From contig NZ_CP047228.1 of NCBI RefSeq assembly GCF_009867135.1, forward strand, positions 1 to 34,071: DNA of 34,071 nucleotides, written 5' to 3'. The position numbers and the translations under genes are program-made. Shown here piece after piece: positions 1-9,200 of this stretch. Source of the stretch: Moraxella osloensis. Lineage in GTDB: Bacteria > Pseudomonadota > Gammaproteobacteria > Pseudomonadales > Moraxellaceae. Numbering within the stretch: position 1 is the first letter of the stretch; every line of letters starts with the position of its first letter. The notes beneath the pieces are model-generated. The model searched no databases. It was not told where the DNA came from and worked only from the letters and a program-made list of their open reading frames with translations.

Positions 1-3000
1 CTCTAATGCAGAGGCCGGTATTGCAGGTTCTGAAGGTACACTGGTACAAGCCATGGCTTTAGGCGCAAATTCAAAAGCTAAAGCTCAAAGCAAAGACGTA
101 GCTTTAGGTGCAGATTCAGAAACCAGTACCGTTCAAAAAACGTCAGATACAGTTATTGACGGTAAAACGTATAACTATGCAGGTATAAATCCAACAAGTA
201 CCTTAAGTGTAGGGAAATCAGGTGCTGAACGTACCATTACCAATGTTGCTGCAGGTCGTGTTTCTGGAACTTCCACCGATGCGATCAATGGTAGTCAATT
301 ATATGGTACCAATCAGGCCATCAATAGTTTGGCAGGTGATGTTGATACTTTGGGTAATGCGACAGCAACGGCGATTGGTGGTAACTCTACGTATGATCCA
401 TCAACTCATATTGTTAGTGTACCAACTTATAGCATTAATAATCAGAATGTCAGTACAGTATCTGGCGCTATTAACAAATTAAATGAAGGTTGGAAACTGA
501 CTTCTAATGGAAATAATACAGCGGCAGTACGTACCAACGACACGGTAGATATTGGTACAGCAACTGGTGAAACAAACTTAGTTGTGGCTAAAAATGGCAA
601 CACCATTGATTATAGTTTGAATAAAAACCTCGATTTAGGCACTACTGGCAGTGTTAAAACAGGCAATACTACAGTTGATAATGCTGGTTTAATTGTTACA
701 GATGGTGGTTCTAATGTTAAAACTACAGTAGGTTTTGGGAATATTGCTGTCACTAATGGTACTAATACTGTAACTATGAATGGTGGAACGGGGACAGTTA
801 CAGGTTTAACCAACACCAATTTGACCGATCCAAGTTTTGCCACATCAAAACGCGCAGCGACAGAAGAACAATTAAAAGCCTTAGGTGATAAAGGGTTTAA
901 AATTGGTGCAAAGAATACTGCTGGCACAGATGATGTAGCGTTAGGTGAAACTGTTAAATTTACCAATACCGATGATAATCTTGTTGCTACTTACGGCAAT
1001 AACGAAATTACTTACAATTTGGCAAAAGACTTGAAAGTTGGCAGTGTAAACGCTGGTGGTACAGTGATTAACAATAATGGCTTAAGCTTTGTTGATGCAA
1101 ATGGAAACGCTCTAGCAACTGCACCAAGCATTACCAAGACTGGCATTGATGCGGGTGGAAATAAAATCACCAATGTAGCAAGTGGTGGCAATACATCAAC
1201 TAACGCGGCAAATATTGGTGATGTTCAAAAAGCTGCCGCAGCCGCGAAAAGTGTTGTTGTTGCGGGTACTAATGTTGCGAGTGTAAGTCCAAATGTAGAT
1301 AGCAACACAGGTGCAACGACCTATACTGTGAACGCGAAAGGCACAAACGTGACTGGGTCAAATGCAGTTACAGTGACGCAGGGTGGACCTGATGCGAACA
1401 ATGTGACTAACTATGCAGTGGACTTGAGCCAAACAAGCAAAAATAGCTTGGTAAAAGCAGATACAGCAGTACAAAGCCTGACAACAGCAGCGAATGGTGC
1501 AAATGCACAAACACTGAACCAAAGTAGCACACAAGCTAACTTTAAAGATGGCAAGAACATCAAAGTTACAGGTGATGCAACAGGAATTACCATTGCCACA
1601 GCAGATGAAGTTACTTTTGACAAAGTCACAGTAGATGGTGTTGTTGTTGATGGTGGCAAAATTACAGGCCTAAGTGCTGGTAATGTTAGCCCTACAAGCT
1701 CAGACGCAGTGAATGGTAGCCAGCTCTACAAGACATCATCATCGGTAGCAAATGCTTTGGGTGGCGGGTCTGTCGTTAATCCAGATGGTACAGTTAAAGC
1801 ACCAAGCTATACAGTGAACAATGCGACTGTCAACAATGTTGGCGATGCAATTACGGCATTAGACAAAGGTTGGACAGTCAATGCTGATGCTAAATTAGGT
1901 GCAGGTCAAGCAGTTAAAGCAGGCGATAGTGTAGATATCGGTGTTGCAGATGAAGAGAAAAATATTACCGTTGCAGCTAAAACAGCAAATGGTAAGACAG
2001 TCATTGATTTTGCATTGGCAAAAGACTTGAAAGTTGACAGTGTAAACGCTGGTGGTACAGTCATTAACAACAATGGCTTAAGCTTTGTTGATTCAAATGG
2101 TGCTACTTTAGCAAATACCCCAAGCATCAAAAAGACTGGTATTGATGCAGGAAGTAACAAAATTACCAATGTTGCGGATGGTGGTGTTAGTACAACAAGT
2201 AAAGATGCGATCAATGGTAGTCAGTTAAATACAGTGAAAGAGACAGCAGAAAAGGGCTGGAACTTTACCGCAACAAACGGTACTACAACATCAGCAGTAG
2301 ATACTGTTAAACCTGGCGAAACATTAGACTTTGCAAATACAGATGGCAATATCGGTATTACATCTGCGAATAATAAATTAACATTTAATCTTGCAAAGGA
2401 TATCAAAGTTGACAGTGTGACTGCTGGTGATACGGTTGTGAATAACAATGGTATTACTATTGTAGGTGGTCCAAGTGTTACCAAAACAGGTATTAATGCA
2501 GGTGATAAGAAAATCACCAATGTTTTGGCTGGTGATGTGAATGATGCAAGCAAAGATGCAGTGAATGGTAGCCAGCTCTACAAGACATCATCATCGGTAG
2601 CAAATGCTTTGGGTGGCGGGTCTGTCGTTAATCCAGATGGTACAGTTAAAGCACCAAGCTATACAGTGAACAATGCGGCTGTCAACAATGTTGGCGATGC
2701 GATCAAAGCACTTGATAAAGGTTGGACTGTAAACTCTAACGGCAAGTTAGGTGCAGGCACAGCAGTTAAAGCAGGTGATCAAGTCGATATTGGTGTTGCG
2801 ACTGGTGAGCAAAACTTGACCACCACAGCTGAAACTAAAAATGGAACAACGGTGATTGGCTTTGCGTTGGCAAAAGACTTGAAAGTTGACAGTGTAAACG
2901 CTGGTGGTACAGTCATTAACAACAATGGCTTAAGCTTTGTTGATTCAAATGGTGCTACTTTAGCAAATACCCCAAGCATCAAAAAGACTGGTATTGATGC

Positions 3001-5440
3001 AGGAAGTAACAAAATTACCAATGTTGCGGATGGTGGTGTTAGTACAACAAGTAAAGATGCGATCAATGGTAGTCAGTTAAATACAGTGAAAGAGACAGCA
3101 GAAAAGGGCTGGAACTTTACCGCAACAAACGGTACTACAACATCAGCAGTAGATACTGTTAAACCTGGCGAAACATTAGACTTTGCAAATACAGATGGCA
3201 ATATCGGTATTACATCTGCGAATAATAAATTAACATTTAATCTTGCAAAGGATATCAAAGTTGACAGTGTGACTGCTGGTGATACGGTTGTGAATAACAA
3301 TGGTATTACTATTGTAGGTGGTCCAAGTGTTACCAAAACAGGTATTAATGCAGGTGATAAGAAAATCACCAATGTTTTGGCTGGTGATGTGAATGATGCA
3401 AGCAAAGATGCAGTGAATGGTAGCCAGCTCTACAAGACATCATCATCGGTAGCAAATGCTTTGGGTGGCGGGTCTGTCGTTAATCCAGATGGTACAGTTA
3501 AAGCACCAAGCTATACAGTGAACAATGCGACTGTCAACAATGTTGGCGATGCAATTACGGCATTAGACAAAGGTTGGACAGTCAATGCTGATGCTAAATT
3601 AGGTGCAGGTCAAGCAGTTAAAGCAGGCGATAGTGTAGATATCGGTGTTGCAGATGAAGAGAAAAATATTACCGTTGCAGCTAAAACAGCAAATGGTAAG
3701 ACAGTCATTGATTTTGCATTGGCGAAAAACTTAGAGTTAGGTCCTAACGGTAGTGTTGCTGCAGGTAATACACGATTCGATCATTCTGGTTTCTGGTTTG
3801 CAGTAGACCCATCAAACCCAAGTAGTCCTCGTGATGTCAATAAACCTGCTGTTTTATCGACTGGAATCAGTGCGGGTAATTTGCAGATTGCAAATGTAGC
3901 TGCTGGTCAAAAAGGGCAAGATGCAGTTAATCTCGACCAATTACAACAGTACTTATTTAATAGTACGACCTACGATGCAAATGGTAATCTCATTCCAAAT
4001 CATTACACGATTAATGGCAAAACCTTTAAGACAGTTGAAGGTGCTATCGATGAGTTAGCCAAAGGTTGGAATATTACAGTAAGTGATCCTAAAGGTCAGA
4101 ACCCGGTAGTAGGTTCAAGCACAGGAACTGGCTCGAATACAGGAACAGGTTCAAACACGACAACAACACCAAGCACAGGAACTGGTGGACCTGCAAATAT
4201 CCAACCAGGTGATAAGGTCACGATTATTGCTGGTGATAATATTAATATTAATCAGAAACCTAAAGAAAATGGAAATGTCGGTATAGAGGTTTCTGTTGAT
4301 CCTAATATTGTTGCTAACTCATTAACAACAGGTAAAACTGTAGTGAATAATGAGGGTGTAAAAGTTGGTGATAATGTTCACTTAGGTGATACAGGATTGA
4401 CAATTGCTAAAGGTCCTACAGGTGATTTAGCGTTTACAGCGAATAAAGTCGATGTAGGTGGCAATAAAATTAAAAATGTTGCCAATGGTAATATTGCAGC
4501 AGACAGTAAAGATGCGATAAATGGTGGACAAATCCATCAAGTGAGTCAGTCCGTTGCAAATGCCTTGGGTGGCAATTCAGTAGTTACCACTGATGGTACT
4601 GTAAGCGCACCGACGTATGTTGTGGGTAACCAAGACAAGTCTGTACATAATGTTGGCGATGCTATTACTGAACTTAATAAAGGCTGGACATTGAATGCAG
4701 GAAGTAAAGATTTCCAAGTTCAGTCTGGAGATAAAGTCAGCTTGGTAAATACTGATAAAAATATCAATATTACACAAGCAACAGATGGCACTGTTGATTT
4801 TGCTTTGGCTGACAGTATTAAAGTCAAAGAAGTCAATGCAGATACAGTCAATGCGGGTACTGTCAAAGCCGATCAGGTGAAAGTTGGTAATGTGACCATT
4901 AATAAAGATGGTATCAATGCGGGTGGTCAGAAAGTGACAAATGTCGCTGCTGGTAAAGTATCTACTACTTCTACAGATGCAGTGAATGGTAGTCAGTTAT
5001 ATGGTTATGCCGAAGGTGTGAAAAACATTATAGGCGGTACTACAACTTACAATCCGGAAACAGGTAAATATACCAATAGCGATATTGGCGGTACAGGTAA
5101 ATACAATATCAATGATGCCATTGGTGCGGTTAATAATAGCGTAATTAATCTGGGCAACCGTGTCGATAATGCGTTCTATCAAACCTATAAACGTATTGAT
5201 AAAGTTGAAAAAGAAGCCAACGCTGGTATCGCATCAGCCATGGCCATGGAAACAGCACCATTTATTGCAGGTAAATGGACTTATGCAGTCGGAGCTGCTT
5301 ATCATGGTGGTGAACAGGCAGTTGGTGCAACTCTACGTAAAACAGCTGACAATGGACGGTGGTCATTGACTGGTGGTGTTGCGACTGGAACCGAAGGTGA
5401 CCCGAGTGTACGTATCGGGATCAGCGGTGTAATTGACTAA
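1..5440 (+). CDS. Trimeric autotransporter adhesin, neck-stalk-anchor part (continues from 33146-34071 across the window ends)
   Basis: Codons start at base 2; base 1 completes the codon begun at 34070-34071, giving one 2,121-residue protein. The first residues finish the YadA-like head (SNAEAGIAGS, then MALGANSKAKAQSKDVALG). A neck motif follows (ERTITNVAAGRVSGTSTDAINGSQLYG, seen in parts). The stalk is long and repetitive, with recurring DAVNGSQLY, ALGGGSVV, GWT/GWN and GTVINNNGLS blocks. A Gly/Thr/Ser-rich linker lies near 4115-4190. The C-terminus has a coiled coil (NNSVINLGNRVDNAFYQTYKRIDKVEKEAN, in parts) and a YadA-type beta-barrel anchor ending GDPSVRIGISGVID. Such proteins form outer-membrane trimers that bind host or abiotic surfaces. 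A tpgA-like gene follows 71 bp downstream. The fold is certain from motifs; the ligand cannot be told. It resembles Acinetobacter Ata in architecture. Confidence 0.96.
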   Translation, partial: SNAEAGIAGSEGTLVQAMALGANSKAKAQSKDVALGADSETSTVQKTSDTVIDGKTYNYAGINPTSTLSVGKSGAERTITNVAAGRVSGTSTDAINGSQLYGTNQAINSLAGDVDTLGNATATAIGGNSTYDPSTHIVSVPTYSINNQNVSTVSGAINKLNEGWKLTSNGNNTAAVRTNDTVDIGTATGETNLVVAKNGNTIDYSLNKNLDLGTTGSVKTGNTTVDNAGLIVTDGGSNVKTTVGFGNIAVTNGTNTVTMNGGTGTVTGLTNTNLTDPSFATSKRAATEEQLKALGDKGFKIGAKNTAGTDDVALGETVKFTNTDDNLVATYGNNEITYNLAKDLKVGSVNAGGTVINNNGLSFVDANGNALATAPSITKTGIDAGGNKITNVASGGNTSTNAANIGDVQKAAAAAKSVVVAGTNVASVSPNVDSNTGATTYTVNAKGTNVTGSNAVTVTQGGPDANNVTNYAVDLSQTSKNSLVKADTAVQSLTTAANGANAQTLNQSSTQANFKDGKNIKVTGDATGITIATADEVTFDKVTVDGVVVDGGKITGLSAGNVSPTSSDAVNGSQLYKTSSSVANALGGGSVVNPDGTVKAPSYTVNNATVNNVGDAITALDKGWTVNADAKLGAGQAVKAGDSVDIGVADEEKNITVAAKTANGKTVIDFALAKDLKVDSVNAGGTVINNNGLSFVDSNGATLANTPSIKKTGIDAGSNKITNVADGGVSTTSKDAINGSQLNTVKETAEKGWNFTATNGTTTSAVDTVKPGETLDFANTDGNIGITSANNKLTFNLAKDIKVDSVTAGDTVVNNNGITIVGGPSVTKTGINAGDKKITNVLAGDVNDASKDAVNGSQLYKTSSSVANALGGGSVVNPDGTVKAPSYTVNNAAVNNVGDAIKALDKGWTVNSNGKLGAGTAVKAGDQVDIGVATGEQNLTTTAETKNGTTVIGFALAKDLKVDSVNAGGTVINNNGLSFVDSNGATLANTPSIKKTGIDAGSNKITNVADGGVSTTSKDAINGSQLNTVKETAEKGWNFTATNGTTTSAVDTVKPGETLDFANTDGNIGITSANNKLTFNLAKDIKVDSVTAGDTVVNNNGITIVGGPSVTKTGINAGDKKITNVLAGDVNDASKDAVNGSQLYKTSSSVANALGGGSVVNPDGTVKAPSYTVNNATVNNVGDAITALDKGWTVNADAKLGAGQAVKAGDSVDIGVADEEKNITVAAKTANGKTVIDFALAKNLELGPNGSVAAGNTRFDHSGFWFAVDPSNPSSPRDVNKPAVLSTGISAGNLQIANVAAGQKGQDAVNLDQLQQYLFNSTTYDANGNLIPNHYTINGKTFKTVEGAIDELAKGWNITVSDPKGQNPVVGSSTGTGSNTGTGSNTTTTPSTGTGGPANIQPGDKVTIIAGDNININQKPKENGNVGIEVSVDPNIVANSLTTGKTVVNNEGVKVGDNVHLGDTGLTIAKGPTGDLAFTANKVDVGGNKIKNVANGNIAADSKDAINGGQIHQVSQSVANALGGNSVVTTDGTVSAPTYVVGNQDKSVHNVGDAITELNKGWTLNAGSKDFQVQSGDKVSLVNTDKNINITQATDGTVDFALADSIKVKEVNADTVNAGTVKADQVKVGNVTINKDGINAGGQKVTNVAAGKVSTTSTDAVNGSQLYGYAEGVKNIIGGTTTYNPETGKYTNSDIGGTGKYNINDAIGAVNNSVINLGNRVDNAFYQTYKRIDKVEKEANAGIASAMAMETAPFIAGKWTYAVGAAYHGGEQAVGATLRKTADNGRWSLTGGVATGTEGDPSVRIGISGVID
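1706..3722 (+). repeat. 852-bp (284-codon) tandem repeats in the adhesin stalk
   Basis: The motif beginning GCAGTGAATGGTAGCCAGCT occurs at 1706, 2558 and 3410, exactly 852 bp apart. Units are 1706-2557, 2558-3409 and a partial third, 3410-3722. Most of each unit is identical in the stretches compared by eye. The exception is a block after the GGGSVV motif: unit 2 reads AAVNNVGDAIKALDKGWTVNSNGK, whereas units 1 and 3 read ATVNNVGDAITALDKGWTVNADAK (each quoted in part), giving an A-B-A pattern. This fits unequal recombination or gene conversion that changes stalk length. Confidence 0.93.
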
Positions 5441-5511
5441 TTTCATAAGACACGAGGAGATTCTTGTAATGAGAGTCTCCCATCTTTAAATATTAAATTG
5501 AGAGAATAGAG

Positions 5512-6363
5512 ATGAAAGCATTAAATCAAGCCTTAATGTTGAGTGTGTTGACTGGATTAGCCATCACCATGACTCATGCCGAAGATGCTGCAACATTACA
5601 ACAATCTTCAGAAGAAATTCATTTTCCACAGGTTGAGGATAGCTATCTTAAACAAGTGAAACGTTATGAATATGACGATGTTGCACGTTTAGAAACAGGG
5701 CTCACAAAAGATCAGTTCCGTCATTTATTGGGTAATCCCCAATTTAATGAGGGTGTAGTTGTCAATCGTGTTTGGAATTATGTACTTGATATTCGTATTC
5801 CTAATACACAGGAATATAAACGCTGTCAGTTACGTATTGACTTTGATGAGAAAAAGATTGCACAGAGTCTAAACTGGAAAGGGCAGGATTGTCAGAGTTT
5901 TAAAGTAGCACAACCCGTCATTCCAGTAGCACAACCCGTCATTCCAGTAGTACCACCTCAAGCGCAGGTTGAAACCCTAAATTTAAGTGCTGACGCATTA
6001 TTTAAATTTAATGGTTCCAGTCTGAATGATTTATTACCACAAGGTCGTAATGAGCTCAATCAACTGGCCTCTGTGATTGCTAGAGGCTATGTAAGTGTTA
6101 ATCAAATCCATTTGGTGGGACATACAGACAGACTGGGTTCGGAAAGCTATAACTATCAGTTGGGTTTGAATCGTGCCCAAACAGTTCGTAACTATTTGGT
6201 ACAACAGGGAACACCCGCTGAGGCCATTAGCTTTGCAAGTGCAGGAAAAAGTCAGCCAGTAACTAATGGTTGCTATGATGTTAAGCAGCGTCAGGCTTTA
6301 CAGGCTTGTTTGCAACCGGATCGTCGTGTTACTGTCCAAATTGCCGGTGTGAAAAAACAGTAA
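5512..6363 (+). CDS. tpgA: TpgA-like outer-membrane/peptidoglycan-binding partner of the adhesin
   Basis: A 283-residue protein with a signal peptide (about residues 1-23, ending THA-ED). An SmpA/OmlA (BamE-like) domain follows at about residues 50-125 ([21 protein letters not shown]). A short proline/valine linker [18 protein letters not shown] is encoded by two exact 21-bp repeats at 5905-5946. The C-terminal OmpA-type peptidoglycan-binding domain spans about residues 155-280 ([21 protein letters not shown]). This SmpA/OmlA plus OmpA_C pairing directly behind a trimeric autotransporter is the arrangement known for Acinetobacter TpgA, which helps Ata reach or stay at the surface. The gene is 71 bp downstream in the same direction, so co-transcription is likely. 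Function is inferred from domains and position. The symbol is a best match, not proven. Confidence 0.85.
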   Translation: MKALNQALMLSVLTGLAITMTHAEDAATLQQSSEEIHFPQVEDSYLKQVKRYEYDDVARLETGLTKDQFRHLLGNPQFNEGVVVNRVWNYVLDIRIPNTQEYKRCQLRIDFDEKKIAQSLNWKGQDCQSFKVAQPVIPVAQPVIPVVPPQAQVETLNLSADALFKFNGSSLNDLLPQGRNELNQLASVIARGYVSVNQIHLVGHTDRLGSESYNYQLGLNRAQTVRNYLVQQGTPAEAISFASAGKSQPVTNGCYDVKQRQALQACLQPDRRVTVQIAGVKKQ

Positions 6364-6386
6364 TAACAGAATTTATTCTACAAAAG

Positions 6387-6415
6387 AAGACCGTATTCGT
6401 ATGCGGTCTTTTTTT
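6387..6415 (+). terminator. Rho-independent terminator after the adhesin operon
   Basis: AAGACCG at 6387-6393 pairs with CGGTCTT at 6404-6410 and is followed directly by a run of T to 6415. It lies 24 bp after the tpgA-like stop codon. Bases 6416-6600 hold no gene or clear site that I can see. Confidence 0.85.
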
Positions 6416-6600
6416 ATGCTTTCCCTTTAGGGCGATGAGTTATAGAATACACACAATTTTTCATCAGTTTTGCAAAGACAGCTAGGGCATATCACTACTC
6501 GGGCCCAAGCCATACGGAGTGTAAGCCCCCGACCATCCCACCTATTTCACCGTAAACTAAAGCGAGATAATGTCCATGATTTTCAGTAAATGGGCATTAA

Positions 6601-6692
6601 GGGGTCAGCACAGAAAACGGAAAAAATAGTACGCTAAGGAATTTTGTCGAGTATTTACAAAATTGATAATGGAATGAGTGTCTAAGAAACGG
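6601..6692 (+). repeat. Tn3-family left end, perfect 92-bp inverted copy at 32828-32919
   Basis: Every base of 6601-6692 matches the reverse complement of 32828-32919. The match covers the 38-bp terminal repeat plus 54 bp of inner sequence, and stops abruptly in the middle of a TGTCTAA-N14-TTAGACA dyad. Confidence 0.95.
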
Positions 6693-6808
6693 AGATTTAT
6701 TAGACATATTATTTTTGAGAAATTTTAATGGGTTTATTGGGTATTATTTGTCTAAAAATTCATATATCAAATAGCGTATAATAAATCCATAATTTACGTT
6801 AATAGACA
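6679..6808 (+). promoter_or_regulatory. Putative res site upstream of tnpR
   Basis: A 28-bp dyad TGTCTAA-N14-TTAGACA at 6679-6706 has the size of a serine-resolvase subsite. A second pair of the same half-sites is spread out further on: TGTCTA at 6749-6754 and TAGACA at 6803-6808. The region is A+T-rich, lies between the transposon end and tnpR, and probably also carries the tnpR promoter. Subsite limits are inferred from the half-site spacing only. Confidence 0.65.
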
Positions 6809-6829
6809 ACCTTGCTTAAAAAGGCACTT

Positions 6830-7393
6830 ATGAAAATCGGCTATGCACGCACATCGACCCTCGACCAAAATTTAGATTTGCAACTTGATGCCTTACAAAA
6901 CTGTGGTTGCGAAAAAATCTACCAAGAACAAGTTTCCTCAATTAAAGACAAACGCCCTCAACTGGAAAACTGCTTACAATCCCTTCGAGCTGGAGATGTG
7001 TTATATATTTGGCGGCTTGACCGACTGGGGCGAAGTTTAAAAGACCTGATTAACATCGTCAATCAGTTGCAAGATATCGGCTGTGAGCTGGTGTCAGTTA
7101 AAGAAAGCATTGATACCAGCACCACCGCAGGCAAACTCACCTTTCATTTATTTGCCTCACTCGCAGAATTTGAACGTGAATTGATTCGGGAACGCACCCA
7201 AGCAGGATTAGCCTCGGCTCGAGCAAGAGGACGAATGGGGGGACGACCCGAAAAACTCAAAGATTCAGAAAAACAAATGATTCGTCAGTTAATGACAGAC
7301 CGTCATAACTCAGCCAATGATATCGCCAAACAATTTGGGGTCAGTCGGGCAACCGTTTACAATGTGGCAAAGGGTGTAACATTAGCCCGTTAG
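6830..7393 (+). CDS. tnpR: Serine resolvase of the Tn3-family transposon
   Basis: A 187-residue resolvase/invertase. The catalytic domain begins MKIGYARTST with Ser9 as the expected nucleophile. It also has the family motifs YIWRLDRLGRSLKDL and FHLFASLAEFERELIRERT, then a basic linker (ARARGRMGGRP) and a C-terminal helix-turn-helix (SANDIAKQFGVSRATVYN). I chose the ATG at 6830 because the family starts at MxIGYAR; a TTG 18 bp upstream is in frame but adds nonconserved residues. It resolves cointegrates at the res site just upstream. The tnpA gene begins 31 bp after its stop. AACCTTGCT at 6808-6816 and its inverted copy AGCAAGGTT at 7410-7418 bracket the gene. Confidence 0.95.
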   Translation: MKIGYARTSTLDQNLDLQLDALQNCGCEKIYQEQVSSIKDKRPQLENCLQSLRAGDVLYIWRLDRLGRSLKDLINIVNQLQDIGCELVSVKESIDTSTTAGKLTFHLFASLAEFERELIRERTQAGLASARARGRMGGRPEKLKDSEKQMIRQLMTDRHNSANDIAKQFGVSRATVYNVAKGVTLAR

Positions 7394-7424
7394 CTTAAAT
7401 TACTTTTTTAGCAAGGTTATTGCT

Positions 7425-9027
7425 ATGCCACGTCGCTCCATCCTATCTGCTCAAGAAAAACAAACCTTATTGGCATTACCTGACACCCAAGATGACTTTA
7501 TCCGCCACTATAGCTTAAGCGAAGCCGACCTCTCAATCATTGGACAAAAACGAAGCGATGCTAATCGACTGGGATTTGCGATTGGGCTATGCTATATGCG
7601 ATACCCCAGTATTATTTTAGGGGTCAATGAATCGCCTCATCCCACGCTACTAGACTTTGTTGCCAAACAACTCAATGTAAACCCAAATTATTGGCAAGAT
7701 TATGGCATACGGGAAGTCACAAGACGTGAGCATTTAATAGAATTACAACAGATTTTTGGCTTTCAAGCCTTCTCACATCTTAACTATTCGCACTATGTGG
7801 CATACATCACCGCCTTTGCCAAAGAAACAGATAAAGGTATTCTCCTAGCCCAGCACCTAGTGAATTACTTGCGTTCACAAAACATCTTACTCCCTGCGAT
7901 AAATGCCATTGAGCAAATCTGTGCTGAAGCCATTACTCAAGCTAACAAAGCCATTTATGAGACCCTAACCGCTGATTTAACCCCGACACATTTGGAAAAA
8001 CTCGATAAGTTACTAACCCTAAAAACAGGGACGAATCTTACTTGGCTGAGTTGGTTACGCCAATCGCCATTAAAGCCGAACTCACGGCACATGAATACTC
8101 ACATTGACAGACTAAAATACTGTCTAGCGCTTGGTTTACCCGATGGCATTGAACGACGGATACATCAAAATCGCCTACTTAAAATCGCCCGAGAAGGCGG
8201 ACAAATGCAAGCCACCGACCTTGCCAAATTTGAACCCAAACGCCGATATGCCACCTTGGTAGCGTTAGTGATAGAGGGTAAAGCCACCATCATTGATGAA
8301 ATTATCGACTTACATGACCGCATTATTGGCAGAATTTTCAGCAAAGCCAAACACAAACACCATCAAGTTTTTCAAGAATCAGGTAAAGCCATCAACGAAG
8401 CCCTATTGGTCTTTAGAGGCATGGGCAAAGCTATATTGGAAGCCAATGCCAATCAACTTGACCTATCCAAAGCGATTGAAGCAGTAATTTCATGGGAAGC
8501 CCTAGCTCAAAGCATACAAGAAACCGAAACGCTGGTTCAACCCAATGACTTTGACTTTTTACCCAGAATCAATGACAGCTATCAAACGATTCGCCGATAT
8601 GCCCCCGCCATGTTAGAAATACTGCCATTGCAAGCCACACAAGCGACCGATAGCCTAATGCAAGCCGTTGAATTGCTACGGGAAATGAAAATCGAAGATA
8701 CTCGCAAATTACCCAAAAACCCTAACAAACCCATTCCCACAAAATTTATCAAAAAACGCTGGCACAAGCTGATTTACACAGATGATGGGATTGATGTGCG
8801 TTACTATGAACTATGCGTACTGTCTGAACTCAAAAATGCCTTGAGGTCAGGTGATATATGGGTACAAGGCTCACGACAATTTAAAGCCTTTGATGAATAC
8901 CTTGTACCGACTGACAGCTTTAACCATAACTGGCAAACCCAACAACTCCCTCTTGGCATTGAAACCGACTGCATCACTTACCTTAATCATCGTCTAGACT
9001 TATTAGCCAAACAACTCAAAATTACCA
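7425..9027 (+). pseudogene. tnpA: Tn3-family transposase TnpA, 5' part (split by a tnpB element)
   Basis: This part encodes the N-terminal 534 residues plus one base of the next codon (MPRRSILSAQEKQTLLALPD onward). It includes the DUF4158-like DNA-binding region and the segment before the catalytic core. The DDE residues are in the 3' part, so this part alone cannot catalyse transposition. The open frame runs on into the insertion as far as 9389 and would give a 654-residue chimera ending in sequence antisense to tnpB. Removing 9028-10259 restores the frame exactly: ...[23 protein letters not shown]..., the same spacing as typical Tn3-type TnpA between the LL..L and LPDA motifs. Confidence 0.93.
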
Positions 9028-9200
9028 TTGACTTCCTCCCCTTGCTAAAGCAAGGGGATTCCTTCTACAAGACGGTCAAGCCCGACCGCAAGAATGTTCT
9101 TACTGGCATTGATATCTCTATCATGCCATGTGCCACACGAAGCACATATCCATTCTCTTATTCCAAGCGATTTTCTACCTTTCGGACTATTGGCGGTGAT
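9028..9200 (-). ncRNA. Predicted omega RNA (reRNA) at the right end of tnpB element 1
   Basis: In TnpB elements the guide RNA scaffold overlaps the end of tnpB and the right end, and the guide is read from the flank. Here the tnpB stop codon lies inside the right-end hairpin (9038-9057). A transcript running past 9028 would carry a guide copied from the interrupted Tn3 tnpA (minus strand of about 9008-9027). The 5' limit given is approximate. This is inference from family knowledge. Confidence 0.4.

Noticed and set aside
610..3405. Long minus-strand open frames inside the adhesin gene
   Set aside because: They are shadows of a repetitive, low-complexity coding frame. They repeat with the same 852-bp period and have no ribosome binding sites or recognisable domains.
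6416..6600. A gene or RNA between the tpgA-like terminator and the transposon
   Set aside because: No ORF with a ribosome binding site, tRNA cloverleaf or clear hairpin was found; it appears to be plain flanking sequence.
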